From Erythrobacteraceae bacterium Alg239-R51 (lineage in GTDB: Bacteria; Pseudomonadota; Alphaproteobacteria; Sphingomonadales; Sphingomonadaceae): DNA of 64,000 nucleotides. Numbering within the stretch: the stretch's first letter is position 1; every line of letters starts with the position of its first letter. Shown here in pieces: positions 63,501 to 64,000 of this stretch. The stretch spans positions 1,798,001-1,862,000 of the forward strand of contig CAMZOI010000001.1 in assembly GCA_947331495.1 (NCBI GenBank), read 5' to 3'. A program made the translations under genes and the position numbers. The notes beneath the pieces are model-generated. The model did no database searches, was not told the origin of the DNA, and was given only the letters and a program-made list of their open reading frames with translations.

Positions 63501-63744
63501 GAACCTGAGTACGTCCACCGATCCTCTCGATCTCGTAAGTTGCCGGAATGTCGTATTGGTCCAGCTGACCCGAGATAAAATCGTCCGCTATGCTTTCGCG
63601 CGACAACCATACACCGATGGCAGCCACAAAAAGCACTGCCAGGAGCATAATTGGTATCGTCCAACGCTTCTTGCGCCAGCGCGGGCGGCGGGCAGGTAGC
63701 GCGCCGCCTTCTGAACCCAGCTCGTCACTTGCCGCCCGCTCCAT
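60511..63744 (-). CDS. ydbH: YdbH family AsmA-like intermembrane lipid-transport protein
   Basis: About 1077 residues from ATG 63744. A basic stretch and one membrane helix ([26 protein letters not shown]) anchor it in the inner membrane; the rest is a long series of beta-strands as in AsmA/TamB/YhdP bridge proteins. The conserved end region is recognisable: [58 protein letters not shown] and [26 protein letters not shown]. In E. coli YdbH acts with TamB and YhdP in carrying phospholipid to the outer membrane. First gene of ydbH-ynbE-ydbL. Confidence 0.9.
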   Translation of the reverse strand: MERAASDELGSEGGALPARRPRWRKKRWTIPIMLLAVLFVAAIGVWLSRESIADDFISGQLDQYDIPATYEIERIGGRTQVLTNVVLGDANDPDFTAERMVIDLRHRFGLPEIAGIRLFEPRIYGSYRDGELSFGSLDTLLFQDTDEAAGLPNINLAIRDGRGLIETDYGPVGLKIAGSGLLSHGFEGIFAATAPELQFAGCQATGATLYGEIASSTGEPEFSGPGRLASLACGGGSLAIRDYTVNLDARTNDQFENPSFEARIDGGNTRFAANVLSALTGTIRGRSGDNRTLARFTLAGRGLQTSQALAAVVTAEGQLRANEGFASVQLDSAIEANGLRLGPALEGALASLSSSGEDTLLAPLADRIASTLRAQTRGSALRADLRARYTPDGYSLVVPTAELRGGGGARIASLSRVEIAAQDESPPRIAGNIAIGGSGLPRITGRMERVSGGDPVFRLAMERYEAGKSALAIPQLVVTQGEAGAFGFSGRAVASGPIPGGSVDRLRVPLAGRWEPGGMLALWRNCTEFGFDRLQLADLQLDGRDLRVCPPRGLPILRYGEAGLQVAAGAPSLDLSGTLGSTPIRVSSGPVGFGYPGDVTAREAVVSLGPIASASEFRISELDARFGNGVSGEFSGAEVRLNGVPLDVSELAGRWGYSDGRLSIDDASFVLTDREEPDRFEPLVSSDGSLTLLGDTIEAQATLRNPTSERIVTLVDVRHDLATGSGYADLDVPGVEFDQQLQPDQLTRLALGVVANVDGVVTGSGRITWSPDGEVTSTGTFSSEDLDFAAAFGPVRGATGTVEFVDLLGLTTAPDQTIRVGSVNPGIEVLDGEVGFELRDGEVLAVSGGSWPFMGGRLILRDVDLNLGASEERRYLFEIVGLDAATFVTQMDLENISATGTFDGTVPIVFDAMGNGRIDTGILISRPPGGNISYVGELTYEDLSPIANFAFDSLKSLDYNQMRVVMEGPLTGEIITRVRFDGVSQGEGASSNFITRRLARLPLQFRINIRAQFYKLLTSLKSFYDPSAVRDPREIGLLSDDGEQLLRPEITAEEVEPDIEPEDIIPNEPVIQDQESE

Positions 63745-63814
63745 CGATCCATCACTTGCAAGCAAAGCCGACCAAAGGCAATGCAAGTGGTGTAATACCG
63801 CGAGTGGGGATGGG

Positions 63815-64000
63815 GTGCCAGAAAACGCGAACAAGCCTGTCTTGCATGGGGGATCGGGCCACCGCCAGCGATTGCGTCAGCGCATGCTCAAGGGCGGCGC
63901 GGAAGCGCTTGCCGATTATGAATTGCTCGAATTTCTACTGTTTGCGGCAATCCGTCAGGGCGACACCAAGCCTTTGGCAAAGAGCCTAATCGATCATTTC
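63815..64000 (+). CDS. radC: RadC-like (UPF0758) protein, N-terminal part, runs off the right edge
   Basis: 62 codons in frame to the edge: [32 protein letters not shown] then [15 protein letters not shown]. This is the helix-hairpin-helix N-terminal region of RadC proteins, whose JAB/MPN metalloprotease-like C-terminal domain lies outside the window. No ATG is available; GTG 63815 with GGGGA ahead is the likely start. Despite the old name, a repair role is not established. Divergent from ydbH. Confidence 0.88.
   Translation, partial: MPENANKPVLHGGSGHRQRLRQRMLKGGAEALADYELLEFLLFAAIRQGDTKPLAKSLIDHF

Overview
The window reads as chromosomal core sequence of an alphaproteobacterium in the Sphingomonadales, most likely Erythrobacteraceae (Erythrobacter, Qipengyuania or Altererythrobacter type). 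This is inferred from protein likeness, gene content and high GC codon use, not from an rRNA gene. The content is mostly housekeeping: three tRNAs, translation and secretion genes, an F0 ATP synthase operon, fatty acid and aromatic amino acid synthesis. I see no prophage, insertion sequence, CRISPR array or rRNA operon.

Layout. 1-6.1 kb (minus strand): propionyl-CoA/methylmalonyl-CoA pathway genes (mutase, epimerase, pccB) interleaved with an S9 peptidase, a lipoprotein, a small conserved gene and a 22-codon remnant of a second epimerase gene; then a TlyA-type methyltransferase. 6.1-8.1 kb: a lipoprotein, then a tiny 18-codon ORF with an extreme Shine-Dalgarno sequence and a terminator hairpin just before ilvE. 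8.1-14.2 kb (minus): FAD oxidoreductase, methyltransferase and type III polyketide synthase (a phenolic-lipid style cassette), NAD synthetase, topoisomerase IB. 14.2-16.2 kb: YghU-type glutathione transferase, tRNA-Gln, enoyl-CoA hydratase. 16.2-25.9 kb (minus): a five-gene exported DUF11-type protein operon with a 1697-residue protein that carries adhesin-like modules and a probable C-terminal outer-membrane barrel. This is the least explained part of the window. 26-30.4 kb: DEAD-box helicase, NAD(P)-binding protein, thiolase-like protein. 30.6-36.3 kb: tRNA-Met, 2H phosphoesterase, mltG, fabF, acpP, a DUF2383 protein, aspS. 36.4-42.7 kb: RNase D and OxyR (coupled), a broken HWE histidine kinase, and a four-gene oxidoreductase/stress-like cassette. 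42.7-50.3 kb: pgsA, LplT-like transporter, a small membrane protein beside a CtrA-type box, a ThDP enzyme, a lipoprotein, rimM-rpsP-ffh, tRNA-Ala. 50.4-57.1 kb: an acidic zinc-ribbon-like protein, then aroA-(small membrane protein)-cmk-rpsA, glyoxalase II and a quinone reductase. 57.1-59.7 kb (minus): F0 operon atpZ-B-E-b'-b. 59.8-63.7 kb (minus): the YdbH-YnbE-YdbL envelope lipid-transport operon. The right edge holds the 5' end of radC.

Many neighbouring genes share stop/start overlaps (ATGA, GTGA, TAATG), so translational coupling is common: rnd/oxyR, mltG/2H protein, aroA/CBU_0592-type/cmk, the polyketide cassette, the two large exported proteins and ydbH/ynbE. Start sites were moved inward from the longest open frame wherever a ribosome binding site, signal peptide, overlap or family alignment favoured it. 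All function calls rest on reading motifs by eye; no database search was run.
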